Origin: Hyaloscypha bicolor E
Lineage: Eukaryota; Ascomycota; Leotiomycetes; Helotiales; Hyaloscyphaceae
Direction: 5' to 3'
DNA: 64,000 nt
NCBI RefSeq assembly: GCF_002865645.1
Contig: NW_020194518.1
Coordinates: forward strand, 1,735,463 to 1,799,462
Shown here: in pieces, positions 46,669 through 58,303 of the stretch
Position numbering within the stretch: the stretch's first letter is position 1
How the letters are laid out: every line of letters begins with the position of its first letter
Position numbers and translations under genes: made by a program
Notes under the pieces: model-generated
Database searches by the model: none
What the model saw: only the letters and a program-made list of their open reading frames with translations
Told to the model about the DNA's origin: nothing

Positions 46669-47278
46669 GGGCCCGTTTCGTGCGGACGCACGTCTTTTGA
46701 TTACTGGCGTTCGCTAATAACCAAATTCTAGCGTTTAATACTAGTATTTGGGAGCTAACTTTTAATAATTTAAAAGTGTTCTGCAAAATGCAAAAACTCA
46801 ATAACTATTGCAATTACGAAAGTTTTAGAGTAATCTCCGATAATCTTAAATCTTAAGTCTTATTTCTTTAGTAACTATTTCCTATAATTATAGGATATTA
46901 TAACCTAATATTTATTTCTTTTCTAAGGCGAAAGTAATTAATTAATTAATTACTTTATTATAGCTTTCCTACTAAGAAAAATTTTATAATTGAAATTATG
47001 TGAGAAGTGTAATATTTTTATAATAATTAAAATTTTATACCTTAAGTGCCATAAAGGTAGTTAAAAGCCAGCATCCAAAAGCCAGCATCTTCAGAACCAC
47101 CTACTATAGGTGGTTCTGGAAAAACTGCGATTTGTATGGGAGCAAATGCTGGCAATCAAATGCTAGTATTTGGTTGCTAGTGTACAAAAAAAAAGCGAAG
47201 CACTTATTTTTGTAATAACTAAAAGCTAGTGTTTGATTGCCAGCATTTGCTGGTGTTTGAAGTTTACGAAACGGGCCC
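46669..47278. mobile_element. MITE with 13-bp TIRs and TAA target duplication (PIF/Harbinger-like)
   Basis: The left end GGGCCCGTTTCGT (46669-46681) is the exact inverse of the right end ACGAAACGGGCCC (47266-47278). A TAA trinucleotide flanks each end (46666-46668 and 47279-47281). A 3-bp TWA duplication with G-rich TIRs is the hallmark of PIF/Harbinger elements. The 610-bp interior is AT-rich and has no transposase frame. It holds a perfect 12-bp hairpin at 47092-47118 and inverted subterminal blocks (ATGCTGGCAATCAAATGCTA near 47147 against TAGTGTTTGATTGCCAGCAT near 47226). Confidence 0.85.
47092..47118. repeat. Perfect 12-bp inverted repeat with 3-nt loop
   Basis: CAGAACCACCTA, a CTA loop, then TAGGTGGTTCTG, inside the MITE. 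Confidence 0.9.
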
Positions 47279-47281
47279 TAA

Positions 47282-48578
47282 AGCCTCCCAAATACGTCCC
47301 TCTGCCGACAAGAGAGCAAAGCCAGGTTTCTAGAATAGGCATGAGGCCAGGGTTGAATTCGAACCGCGCAAACAAATAGCGGCCCTGGTCAATGGGTGCC
47401 TGCCGATCATGTCGCGAATTTCATCGGCTGCCCACAGAACAGAGCTTCTATGCTATCCACCAACTATCTACCTCACCGAGAGGTAACCTATCGCAGGAAT
47501 TGTCGTGATCGCAAAACAGGTAGTGATGATGGCCGTGTCATCCGCAAGAACTTGTGGGGACACAAATCATAGGAGGAAAATTCACGAGCTAAAGTCTTTA
47601 GCGCGTTACCTACGTACGTGGACAGTGTTCTCGTTGATAAGAGGCCATACAGATTTGACATCCAGAGTCCTGCAGAAGGTGGGTTGTCCATGTTTACTGT
47701 CACTGGTTATTTGGGTGAGTAGGTCTACATGCTCGACTATACTATGACATTCCGAATTACAGCCGTTGCTAAAAGCGGTGCTGGCATTGATGTTGCATGG
47801 TTTTCAAATAGAAGCAGTAGATGAATCTTCGATGGAAATCTCATGGCCAGGCTTGGTAATGTAAAACTGGTTGGGCATGGTGAACAGTCTTGCGGTGAGA
47901 ATTTCAAAACTCGGGCAGGAGAAACTCACTGATATCGACGCTCGGTCTTGACATTCTAACAGGATAAAGATTCAGCCATCCCAGCGCATTCCGAAACAAC
48001 TCTGGCTTGCAAACCAAGCTCACCGGTAACCGATACTGAAGTTTTTAAGCTGAATCCAAAATAAAGTCAGAGCTTTTCTCTTTACAAATAGAAGCCATTG
48101 TTAAGAAGCGACCTCCAAACGGCGAGATATCTCGCTTAACCGTTTGTAATTCTAGCCCCTGTTCTGCTCAGCCTTATGTACGGAATGGTGGAGATCCTTC
48201 CTTCTCACAGGAATCATCGAACCACGGCCGCGGTGAAGGGTCGCTTAGGTACCGGGGAACTTCAGCTGAAAGAGTGTATATTCACTACCTTCTGACTGGT
48301 TTGTAAAGTAGGAGCAAACCAATGATTCGACTTGTCAAAGCGAGGTGAAGGAAAATGCAGCGTTGAGAAGAAGCTGAAAGATTTGCTAGTACTGATTGGG
48401 TGCTTTGCTGGGAACATCGCCAATTTATACCCGAAAAGTGTAGAGCCTTCAAACTTTCGAATGTACGATTTTCCGAAGAAGATTGATAGAAACAGCTTTC
48501 AGAATGTCTAACACGATGCAAAGTGCCACACGACTACGAAGAGTGCCCAGGCAACCCCGCAAATCGCTCTACTTTCCG
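47282..48578. other. Gene-poor stretch with a possible degraded coding fragment
   Basis: On the plus strand near 47600-47720 a frame reads DKRPYRFDIQSP and FTVTGYLG, which looks protein-like but is broken by stops and has no family I can name. A 14-bp palindrome GCGAGATATCTCGC lies near 48120. Nothing else is supported. Confidence 0.25.
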
Positions 48579-49418
48579 TTACTTGGAACCCTCCCAGAAC
48601 TTCTCAACCGTGCTCCAATACCTCTCCCCATCCTTGACAAGCGCCGTCATATGCGCCGTCTCCGTCTCCTCCAGCGTTGACACCTTCACGCCTTCCAATT
48701 TCGCCAACCTGGCATGCTCTCTGCAGTCTCTAGCAGCAACAACCTTATCCGCGTCACTCCAAATATAAAGTCTCTTTGCCCTCCTATCCACCAATTCCCA
48801 ATCATTCAGTTTCGGGAAAACCCTATCAAGGAACGTCGGAATGCCCAGGCCATACCGCCCAATCGCAATCACGCCAAACATCAGTAAGATACCGGCAGCA
48901 GCAAGATACCAGAGGATGCCCTTGGGGAGGCCGGTGGATATTGCGGCCCATCCCTCAGCAACCGTCGGACGTCCGGGGCAGGAGTCAAAGATGATAGCTT
49001 TTGCGCGGAGAACGTGACCTGTCCCCTGCTTGTAAATCTCACTGATATCCGAGAAGCTCAGTGACCCGCCATTACTGAAGAGATGAACGAGGAGCCGCTT
49101 TTCAGGCGCGGGGTCTGAGTCGATGGCGGAGATTATTTGCTTGAGAGAGGCGCGACGGGTTGATGCTGTGGCGGTGCTGAAGTATTCTGGGAGGGACCGG
49201 ACGGACAGGATCCTGGAGTTGGGATAAAGGCTACGGTATTGGTTATAGGCCGTGTTGAGAGAGCGCGACTTAGGAGAGATGCCCATCCATTGGCAGATGA
49301 GGATTGTTGTTGGATCTGTGGAGTTCGCGGGAGGTGTCGTCGGAGGGGTGAAAAGAAAGACGGTTTTGCTGAGTTTTTGGAACTCGAAATTCGGTTGTCC
49401 AGGGGTTGGGGTTGCCAT
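48579..49418 (-). CDS. TMEM53/PaxU-like alpha/beta-hydrolase-fold protein (DUF829)
   Basis: This is a single-exon 279-residue frame. It starts MATPTPGQPNFEFQKLS and has TTILICQWMG (first strand and oxyanion region), LLVHLFSNGGSLSF (nucleophile-elbow position, SNGG) and AIIFDSCPGRPT, followed by a hydrophobic segment, then RLYIWSDADKVV and AHMTALVKDGERYW near the C-terminus. This order is that of DUF829, which includes human TMEM53 and fungal PaxU-type proteins found in indole-diterpene clusters. A Ser nucleophile and a C-terminal His are present where expected. No biosynthetic cluster surrounds it apart from a P450 about 2 kb away, so a secondary-metabolism role is speculative. Confidence 0.8.
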   Translation of the reverse strand: MATPTPGQPNFEFQKLSKTVFLFTPPTTPPANSTDPTTILICQWMGISPKSRSLNTAYNQYRSLYPNSRILSVRSLPEYFSTATASTRRASLKQIISAIDSDPAPEKRLLVHLFSNGGSLSFSDISEIYKQGTGHVLRAKAIIFDSCPGRPTVAEGWAAISTGLPKGILWYLAAAGILLMFGVIAIGRYGLGIPTFLDRVFPKLNDWELVDRRAKRLYIWSDADKVVAARDCREHARLAKLEGVKVSTLEETETAHMTALVKDGERYWSTVEKFWEGSK

Positions 49419-51513
49419 TATCGGCAGTGGAATGGAATTTAGTTGTGATGAGATGGTGAGTTTGAATGAGGTAGGGGCATAAGCTTATATAATCTTTTGG
49501 GTGGAATTATGGCACGATCGTCGTGAGACGTTGGTGCTCACGTAAGACTTGGCTAAACAAATTGGCAATCGTATTATCCGACCTCTCATTTTGAGGCCCT
49601 CGCCTATCAAATGCCACAGAGGACGTGCTGACTTGAGCAAGAGAGAAGAAAATTGTTCGCCACGCCAGGCAGATTTTACCCCTGAGTCCCTAACCCAGGT
49701 GCCCCATATGCCAGTATCGATAGAGAATAGTAGGGAATGACATTGCTGAATTCAAAGAAACTCTAAAACAGAAGACGCTAGATCGCAATCTAACCTTGCG
49801 ATATTACAATACTCGCGGTGAGCTTCCACAGCTCAGATAGGCTATGGTCACGTGTCTCAATCTTCCCCTCCTCTCGCAACAGACGATGAAAAAGGGGAAG
49901 GGGAAAGAAGAGAAGATCGAGTATACATTCCTTCCACAAATTTTGCGTTCCGTCAAATCTAAGAAGCTATTTTTAAGGGAGCTTCCCAGTGTCGACATGG
50001 CCCTTAGATTTCGCTGCCCTCGACTAACAATCGTCGATACTCGCTCCTACCGCCATGGTAGATCTTGGTGCGTCTGCAAAACCAACCTAAACCATCCCAA
50101 TGGATCTTGGGACAGACTTTTTCATTCTTCCCGTGTCCAAAAGTGTATAGTTTCTGGGTTGTTGTCAGCTCTTATTAGCTTGCGATCTCGACTCGTCCCG
50201 CGTTGGCCCGACTCCCGAGGTTGGAGGTTTCCCGATAGTAACGTTTCGCATCCGAACTTTAAGGAGAAAAGGTTCATCCTTCCCACAAACAACTGCCGTG
50301 AAGTATCCACGATGTGCATTCGAGCCATGGATTCGACACGCGGGTGGATGCATCCGGCATGTCTCTAGACAATCTTCTTCGAAGACACGGCAAGTGAGGT
50401 CTGGACAACTGCCGAAAATACTCCGCTCACTGCAGTCTCGTGATTTAGGGGGAAGAGGGGAGGGGAGGGGGGAGGGGGGGAGGGAGGAAGAACCCACATG
50501 CAACTCATCCTTCAGGGCCTTCACTTCCAAGGCCTGAAGCCCCATGCACGCAAAATGCATCATCACTCACCCATCCCCACAACCGTTTCCCACCCACCAG
50601 GTCGAATGATCGCAACACCCTGGGAGCCTGCACCATTACCTGCGGGGCCTGGATATATCAGGTCCAAGAATACGGGCTCGTGAGGGCTGAGGGCACCACT
50701 CCCTACTCCGTCCCGCCACAGACGCAGCCACGAATGGCGGGGTAAATTTACACGCTGTTACATGTCGTTGGCCGATCGATCTCCCCGGATCCCTCCCACT
50801 TCAGTAACAGGCCAACAGCCAGCACTTACTCCGTAATCCTTTGAAGGGCCTACTCCACCATACAGGTTTCTCTTATCCTGTGCTCTAGCCTCTCGGCCTC
50901 TCGGCCTCTCGGCCCTTCCAGGACGTTGTTGTTCCGATCCCATCTGCCGCCCTGTACATACTTTTATGGCGAATCCGTGTGACAGCGGCCACTATTCCCG
51001 AAACACCGTGCGCTCCACGTCAGAGGAAAGCATGTACTTCCGTACCGTGTAATAGCAAGTGCTTAGCTCTAGATCCGCGAAGGCAGGTCACACAATCGAA
51101 TCGGCAGCTCTCCAATACGTTACAAATCCTCCCCGACAGGCCCCGCCAAGCCGAGTGGCGGCAATGTTGGTGAGATGGGAAAGCGATTTAGTGGAGATGA
51201 CCTCCTTCTGGGACACGGCCATCAATGTTTTGCCGTCCTGTGTATCTGTGCCGCCTCTAGGCCTTTTGGTTAATATCTTTGTGTTCCCGCGTGTCGATGC
51301 AAAAATTATGATACAAAGCCCCACAGCATTTCCTGCTTCTTGACGCCCCCTTTCTTTTACGCGGGAAGCAAGTGTTCACTTAATGACGACATACGTAATT
51401 TTTCCAATCAACATACACACCACACTTTCACCTGCTTCGACGAATCAACCCTTTGACGGGATCGCATCATAAATACCCCGCCATTTTACCCCGCTATCCC
51501 AGAAGTACGCAAG
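49419..51513. other. 2.1-kb intergenic region with a G-rich tract
   Basis: A purine run at about 50449-50491 (GGGGAGGGGAGGGGGGAGGG-like) could form G-quadruplex structure. An 8-bp unit GCCTCTCG is repeated three times near 50888-50912. Frames of up to 174 codons (49844-50368) lack domains. Leader-like DNA precedes the P450 ATG. Confidence 0.4.
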
Positions 51514-53333
51514 ATGGCAGCTCAAGCTCTCATCGAATCGGTTCTACAAAATTGGCCTGCTGTACTGGGAATTGCGATCACGGCATACCTAATCAGCAAT
51601 CGATTCAACCGTGGCCTAAACAGATATCCGGGCCCGTTTCTAGCTTCCTTGACAGACTGGTGGAGATTCTGGGTTGTCTACAAACGGAGACCTGAGGTCG
51701 AGCACATCAGACTGCACGAAAAACATGGCGACGTCGTGCGATTGGGGCCAAACGCCCTCTCCTTCTCAGACCCAAAGGCATTGAAAACGATATACGGATT
51801 GAATAAAGGATTCACAAAAGTATGGATTTTTGCCACACCCTCAAGTACTTGGTGACTGACAAAAACACAGACCGAATTCTATCCCGTCCAACAAGCTGTA
51901 GCATCCGGGCACCGTCTCCCCTCACTCTTCAGCACCACCTCTGAAGCATTCCACGCTCAACTCAGGCGGAGTGTCAACAGCGCCTTCTCCATGACTACTC
52001 TCATCCAATACGAGCCTTTCGTCGACTCCACAACCGAGCTTTTCCTCTCGCAAACCGAGAAACTTTATGCCAAGACGGGCACCGCGTGTAACTTCTCGCG
52101 CTGGCTGCAGTTCTACGCTTTTGATGTTATAGGCGAAATGACATATAGCAAACGACATGGATTTCTAGAGGAGAACAGGGATATTGATGGGATTATTGAT
52201 TATGTCGCTAACTTGTTCGATTATGCTGCTCCAGTACGTCCCCTCCCACCACACACATCGACCAATATCCCAACCTAGATCTAACGATTGAATTTCTAGA
52301 TCGGCCAAATCCCCTTCCTCGACCTCCTATTCCTCAAAAACCCCATCTGGCTCCTCCTCGGAAAATATGGGCTAGTAGATGGCACCTTCCCCGTCGCCAA
52401 ATTCGCCCGCGCCCGCATGCTCGAACGCTACCCCACCTCCTCCGACCCGAAATCCGCCACCATCCTCCCATCCACGGAGCCCACCGCCGAATCCAAGAAA
52501 CCTGACTTGTTGTCAAAATTCGTACAAGCAAAGTACGATCGCGCGGAATTCATGAACGATAGTCTCGTCATGACGATGGCTATCTCTATGGCCTTCGCGG
52601 GCAGCGAAACGACGGCGATTTCTTTGTCGAGCGTGTTTTATTATTTATTGAAGAATCCGAGGTGTATGGAGGAAGTATACCGGGAACTGGATTCTAAGGC
52701 CAAGGAAGGCTTTTTCGGGGATTATGAGAACGGGTTGGTGACATGGACAGAGAGTCAGAAATTGCCATATCTCGATGCTTGCATCAAAGAAGCATTCCGA
52801 CTTCATCCCGCTCCTGGACTCACATTGGAAAGAATTGTGCCACCGCAAGGAGCGGATATCGCGGGCCATTTTGTAAAGGGAGGCACGATTGTGGGGTGCA
52901 GTGCGTGGGTTATGCATCGACGGAAAGAGATCTTCGGGGAGGATGTTGAGGTTTATAGGCCCGAGCGATGGCTTGTCGACGAATTGAAAGACAAGAATGC
53001 GGAAGAGAAGCGGATCAAAGAGATGACAGGGACAATGTTGCAGTTTGGAGCTGGAGCTAGGACGTGTATTGGGAAGAATATTAGCTTGTTGGAGATGTAT
53101 AAGGTGGTTCCCAGTTTGTTGAGGAGGTTTGAGGTCAGTAGCCACCCCTCCCCCTTTTCACATTTTCTATCCATTGCCGCTGTTAAAAGAGGGAAAGAGG
53201 AGAAGTTGACCTTTTATAGATCCGCCTCGAAGACCCAACGAAAGAATGGACTATCCACAATGCATGGTTCGTCCGCCAGCTAAACTTCAACACCACGTTC
53301 CACCGCCGAGAACTCGTCAAACCCTCTGCATAG
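51514..53333 (+). CDS. Cytochrome P450 monooxygenase (pisatin-demethylase-like)
   Basis: This is a haem-thiolate monooxygenase, probably ER-anchored by the N-terminal helix (WPAVLGIAITAYLI) followed by the Pro-rich hinge RYPGPFLA. Four exons fit, with introns at about 51820-51870, 52233-52300 and 53133-53220. Motifs occur in order: I-helix FAGSETTAIS, ExxR as KEAFR, PERW, and the haem loop FGAGARTCIGKN with its axial Cys. The last exon ends HRRELVKPSA. The length is about 500 residues, normal for the family. The N-terminal half most resembles the fungal pisatin-demethylase-like group, which often acts on plant or fungal small molecules. The substrate is unknown. Confidence 0.88.
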
Positions 53334-55625
53334 TTTGAGCCCCCATCAGCATTTGGGTTTCACTATCTTTACCCCAATTTGGATTCTAGCGCATAGATAG
53401 CAAGCAAGTTTATGTCACCGATTCGGCACCGTGTCGAGCAGCCCGTGACGAAAGCAAGCAATATTGCTGCGCAAGACAATTGAATTGTTGCATATCGCAT
53501 TATCTGCCTTATGAGATAAGACAAAAGATAAGATCAGTAATTGCGGCCCGTCATCTAGCTCCCGCTTTCTTGGGCTTTCTGGTACAGGGGGCGCGGGAAA
53601 GGGGTTATCACGTGACAAGTAAACATTGAACATTGCTGGTGTGATGACATTCACGCTCCCGATGATGTGACACACATGTAAAAGGGTGGAGCTTGAGCGA
53701 GTTCAAAAACCACGATATATTTACGATTCTAAATTGTTCCCTAAATTGTTCCAAAATGCGTCAAAACCCGCTCAAGACCAACGAGAAGTTACGAGACCTC
53801 TGAAAAAAAATTGCCACCAAGCGGACCCCCTACCAGGGAAATTGGTTGTTCACATAGCTGTAATACCGCCGGCACCGGCAGCCGGGAAAGTGGCCATTTA
53901 CCCGTTCGTCGATATCGCCCGTTCGACCATCACATTCCCATGTCGGGATAATGTGTTGAATGGCGTAGATGCGGGGCTCTTCTAACTGGTATTCTCGCCA
54001 TGTATGCCGTGGTAGTAGTCTGGAGGTTGGGCAGCACTTGTAGGTGTAGGTCGCTTGATTGCACGTGTTGACCGTTGTTGGTGAAGTCGGTTGCGGTCAT
54101 CGTTTTTGGCAAAAGAAGCTCTCGGTTAAGGACCTTGGTACAGGAAACTTTGAGGTGGTAAGAAAGAGAACAAACGCACACAGAGGGAAGAGTGGGGGTA
54201 TTTGTAGACGCTTTGCCTTGTCCTTAATTAGGATAGTCCGTTGAATGACAGAAGATATTTGGATCTCCTTGTGAATTAAGTAGTAGTGATGGGAGACTTA
54301 TTCGCAAATGACATGAGAGTGTGGATGTGAAATGGCAAGAAGTTTTATAGCTTCCCCAAAAATCTGCTAGTCTTTACTTTTCCCTTTTCAACTCGCTGTA
54401 GGCGGTTTAGAAGAAGAGGCGACGGAACTGATGACTCCAGTCCACATTCAAAAGTACTCATAAGGGCGCCGTATCTTCCGCCTCGTCTGATATATGTGAT
54501 TCACATTCATCAAATACAGTCGTTGGCTCAAATGCTTAGCGATATATCTATAGTGACCTTGGTGAGCGAATGTTACACACCTCAAAGCCTTGACTCAGAG
54601 CCAGGCCGGCATGGCTATAAAATGCCTCCAATTCTCCCCGAACTTCCAGTTTCTCCTCTCCAGCAACTAAAATTTCAAAACCTCAAGACAATTGATCAAA
54701 AAAACCAAACACAATCTTCTATTATTTTGCGTTCGATCCGTCGAACAGATTTCAGTATTAAGTCTTGTCCTCCTCAATCACTTCAGCAGGCGCCCAAAAA
54801 CATACACAGCATACCACAAACGCATCTCCGAACCTCTCACAATGTCTCCGGCGCCAATACATAAGTAGCATTCTGCGAGTCAAACCTAACGTTCCCAGAG
54901 CACGACAAAAAACCGATCAAGCATTGTCAAATAAGATTCGCACTGTGCATGTATAGAAGTCTACGGGAACTGGACACCATATGGTCATATATCACGAATG
55001 TGGGAGAAGGATGAAAGAAGTGATTATGAAAAGGGCAGCGGCTATACCGCCTCCTTGTGCCTAAAGCATGGTAGCACTATAAAATTAGATTCTGAAGAAG
55101 GTGAATGCCCCCAATGCAAAAGGATACAAATACAACAACAGTGGAATAGCATATGCTTCGCTATTTCAGGGTTAAGTTAAGGTATCTATATTAACAAATC
55201 AATTGCCCTTTTCCTAGAATAGAAAATAAAAGATACTTGGCTACAAATAGGGGTTCTTTATTTATTATCGGGATATAGCTTAAGTTAATAAGTAGTATAA
55301 AGAAGTTTAGTTATAAAGGAGTAGTTATGTAGGTTTATTTTGTCTACTAAGGCCTAAATTTAGGTACTAACTAGTGATCTTATACCTATAGTTATTCGAT
55401 CTAAAACTTCGGCATCTGCGGGTCTTCGCTGCGTTAGGGGTTCCTCTTCGTTACTTTTCCCTAATTTATTACTTTTCCCAACTCACCTTCAACACCGCCA
55501 ACGCCAAATATGATTTAGCAGAAACCAGGAATCGCGATATGCCTGGAGGCCCGATAAAGCTAACTGCATTCTTGCCCTAGGAATCCGTGACTTCACCTAT
55601 GACTACAATACAGCCACGCCAAAAC
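53334..55625. other. 2.3-kb intergenic region, no firm gene
   Basis: A 60-codon frame at 54998-55180 (plus) contains a CxxxH...CPQCK arrangement, but it is too short and isolated to call. The DNA from about 55180 to 55400 is AT-rich. CACGTG sites lie at 53609 and 54062. Confidence 0.35.
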
Positions 55626-57326
55626 TCAAAGTAAATCAACACTCAAAACAAAAACCATCTGATTCAAGATATTCTCTCGCGTTATCCGTGCACTAATGGT
55701 CATCCGTCCTGAAGGGGCTGATGCATTGGGCAGAACAACCTTGTCATCCACCATCGAGCCCACTCTAAAGCCATTCAGTGGACCTTCTCTAACCCATTTC
55801 TCCAGGTCTGTACGATTGCCTCCAACTGGCCCTGCGAAAATCTTGATTGAAGCGCGTATTTTCCATTTAGAATAGCCCAACTCTCGTATAAGGGTGATCA
55901 CAACAATGAAACAGCTTTTCTTTCCTGGGTTGCAGAAGGCGATGGCTGTTGGACGATGTTCCGGAAACCCTGCGTGTTCGTGCTTCATATGTAGCACTTT
56001 TGTTGTTTCGTTCCAAAGGCCTGGAGATGAGGCAATTGGGAAAATATCATACCCGTTATCCTCCACCGACGCCGCTCGGATTATGCAGGCTTCTCTTTCT
56101 GTATATTTTGGTGCCTTATGGGAACTTTTTGCAATGTATATTGTATGAGACTCAAGGTCCTGGAACTTCAAAGCAGGAAATGTTGTTCCTTCTTCAACTG
56201 TGTCTCTCAAGAAAATTGAAGTGTCGAGTGTTGGTAACAAAGGAATTCCAATAGCGCCAGAAAAGTCATCTTTTATTTGGCAGTCGAGTATGGCAAATTC
56301 ACATCTGGGGTAAAAACCAGACTCTGTATTGCGCGTTACAGGTAGTTCAATACGGACTCCTTTGTTTGTCACTGAATGAGGTTGTCTCCGCGGCTTGCTG
56401 GGAAATGGTACTACGTCTTCAGATCCTAGGAAGGCGTCTGGGCTGTTGGCGAAAACTCCGGTGTCCATCGGGCGATCCAAATTGCGATTCCCAACTAGGC
56501 CCCAAGCGAGTAGGGATTGGTCATCGGTCTCCTTTAATATCTCTTCCTGCAACCTGGTAAACGCTCCTCGGCCTTCACCATAAAGCAATGGCATATTGAC
56601 GTCGAATATCCCAAACAGTGAATACGCGACGTCTTCAATTCGGGTTGTCTGCCTCTTTGCCGCCCACGCCATTTTCTTTGCGACGCTACAATCTCGTCGG
56701 TTTTCGGGTTTTGTTAAGACATCTTCTGGTATAGAGGTAATTCTGGACAGAAGTGGAGAGAGGTCCTCCTTTCTGCCCAAATATTGCCATTGATTATCGA
56801 AAAAGTCGACCTTTGCTGGTGCAATCAACTCCTGGAGTGTCCAGCCTCTGGTGAACCACCTACTTTCCTCAACTGTTTTGTCTTTATTTGAAGGGCCGTA
56901 TGATGTTTGCGTACTTAATGCGCGCCCGACGTCCTCGAGATAAGCGTAGCAGACAACCGAGCCTTCATACCACCCATACATAGAATTAATAGCCTCAGAC
57001 AGCTCAGCACTACTGCTTTTATCGATGCAGCAAGTATCAATCCAGATATAACGAAGACCTTCTTTTTTGCACTGTGAGCTAGCATATTGGATTTTCGTGG
57101 CCCCGCACATGCCATGCCATTCCGAGCCATTGATATGCTGGAATTCAACCTCTTCCACACCCCACTTGAAGATAGTGCTGTCAGCCTTTATTTCTCAGAA
57201 AAAGACACGGTCGGGACGGAGACGCAATATAGAGAGATCTTACGCAATGTGATAGGATGGCATATTTTGGGATTTGAGAACCGAAATACTCCTCCAATTC
57301 ATCGTACGTACGTTGAGTAGCCGCAT
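55626..57326 (-). CDS. HET-domain protein with a disturbed 5' end
   Basis: HET proteins act in heterokaryon incompatibility, which triggers cell death on allorecognition. The frame DELEEYFGSQIPKYAILSHC, then an intron, then WGVEEVEF starts the domain. Block 2 reads YIWIDTCCIDKSSSAELSEAI and block 3 reads SRWFTRGWTLQELIAP. Downstream are KMAWAAKRQTTR, AYSLFGIFDVNMPLLYGEG and DDQSLLAWG. The 510-codon main frame (57158-55626) is open. An ATG at 57326 begins MRLLNV, the usual HET start, but it is one nucleotide out of frame with the domain. Alternatively, a 39-nt candidate intron (57452-57414) would join an upstream exon in frame. So either the start is frameshifted or the gene extends upstream. 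Confidence 0.75.
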
Positions 57327-57452
57327 CTTGATCGATCAGAGAACCTTCCGTGAAAATTTCACGTCTCCTTATGCGAGGATCTGAAGTGTTGGAACTGAGT
57401 GTACGCTGGTACACTGTAGTTTATATACCAGATGTATATATAGAGTGCTTAC

Positions 57453-57758
57453 CCCGCGTAAGCTGAAAAATCAAGTCGTCAACCTCCAAAACATTGCAAC
57501 ATGAAGCGTTGAGTAGCCCACGGATGTGACAGATCTCATGGGCCAACTGAAGATGCTTCACAAGGACCTGGCATTCGTTAAAGTTGGGAGCTGCGCAAAT
57601 TGGATTCGATATCGGAAATCCGAGAGAATCATTTAGATTCGCATCTTTGGAGTCGAGGTCTTGCTCCCATGTGGGTGATGAAGCGGTGACGCCCGAGAGG
57701 CTGAGCAAGGCGGAGCAAGTATTACGGTAGGATTTTAGGCGGTGAAGGGGAAAAAGTA
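57453..57758 (-). other. Possible 5' exon of the HET gene, cut by a MITE
   Basis: An open frame (HRLKSYRNTCSALLSLSG ... NVLEVDDLIFQLTR) ends at a consensus GTAAGC donor. Splicing to 57413 would join it in frame to the HET domain. The implied intron, 39 nt, is shorter than usual. The frame's upstream end runs straight into the mariner-like MITE at 57759. No domain is recognised. Confidence 0.35.
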
Positions 57759-58303
57759 AAACGACCCCCACCCCCCGCGGGTGTCGATTTGGGTGTCGAT
57801 TAGGGGGCCACTAATACCAAAAATCTAGCTTTCTCTTTAATTTAATTTAATTTTATAAGGAATTAATAGAATTTAATACTTTTTCATTTTCTTATAGCGC
57901 TAATTAAGGGTTATTCATTTTTTTTATATAAAATTTAAATTACTAATAGTTCTTCCAATTAAAGAAGCTAAAAAGTAAATAGTTTATAATATAAAGGTAA
58001 GTTTAAGAAAGCTTGGAAATTTAGCGAATAAGTTCCTAAACCTGGACCTGAGAGCCTTTTAAGCCCCTCATTTATAGGGCCTTCTAGGGCCTATAAACTA
58101 GAACTTAATTAATTAGTATATAAAGTTTTTTAAATTAAAATTCTATTTCAAAAATCATTTTATTGTATATTAAGAGGCACATGATTATGTTATAAGCCTT
58201 ATAATATATTAGCCTACACTTATATTAAAAAATCTAGCTTAAGGTCTCTAAATACCTTGGCCCCCAATCGACACCCCAATCGACACCCGAGGGGGTGTCG
58301 TTT
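57759..58303. mobile_element. MITE with long TIRs and TA target site (Tc1/mariner-like)
   Basis: The ends AAACGAC (57759-57765) and GTCGTTT (58297-58303) are flanked by TA (57757-57758 and 58304-58305). The inverted repeats extend about 45 bp, imperfectly. Each contains two copies of GGTGTCGATT and ends in GGGGGCCA. The 545-bp interior is AT-rich and has no transposase. A TA target and long TIRs fit a non-autonomous Tc1/mariner element. Confidence 0.8.

Noticed and set aside
47338..47400. tRNA-like B box on the minus strand (GGTTCGAATTC)
   Set aside because: No A box or cloverleaf-compatible stems were found around it, and the acceptor arm does not pair.
49844..50368. 174-codon plus-strand frame
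   Set aside because: It is Arg/Ser-rich with no domain or leader, and is overlapped by comparable frames on the other strand.
54998..55180. 60-codon frame with CxxxH and CPQC motifs
   Set aside because: It is too short and isolated, with no leader or conserved context; the motif may be chance.
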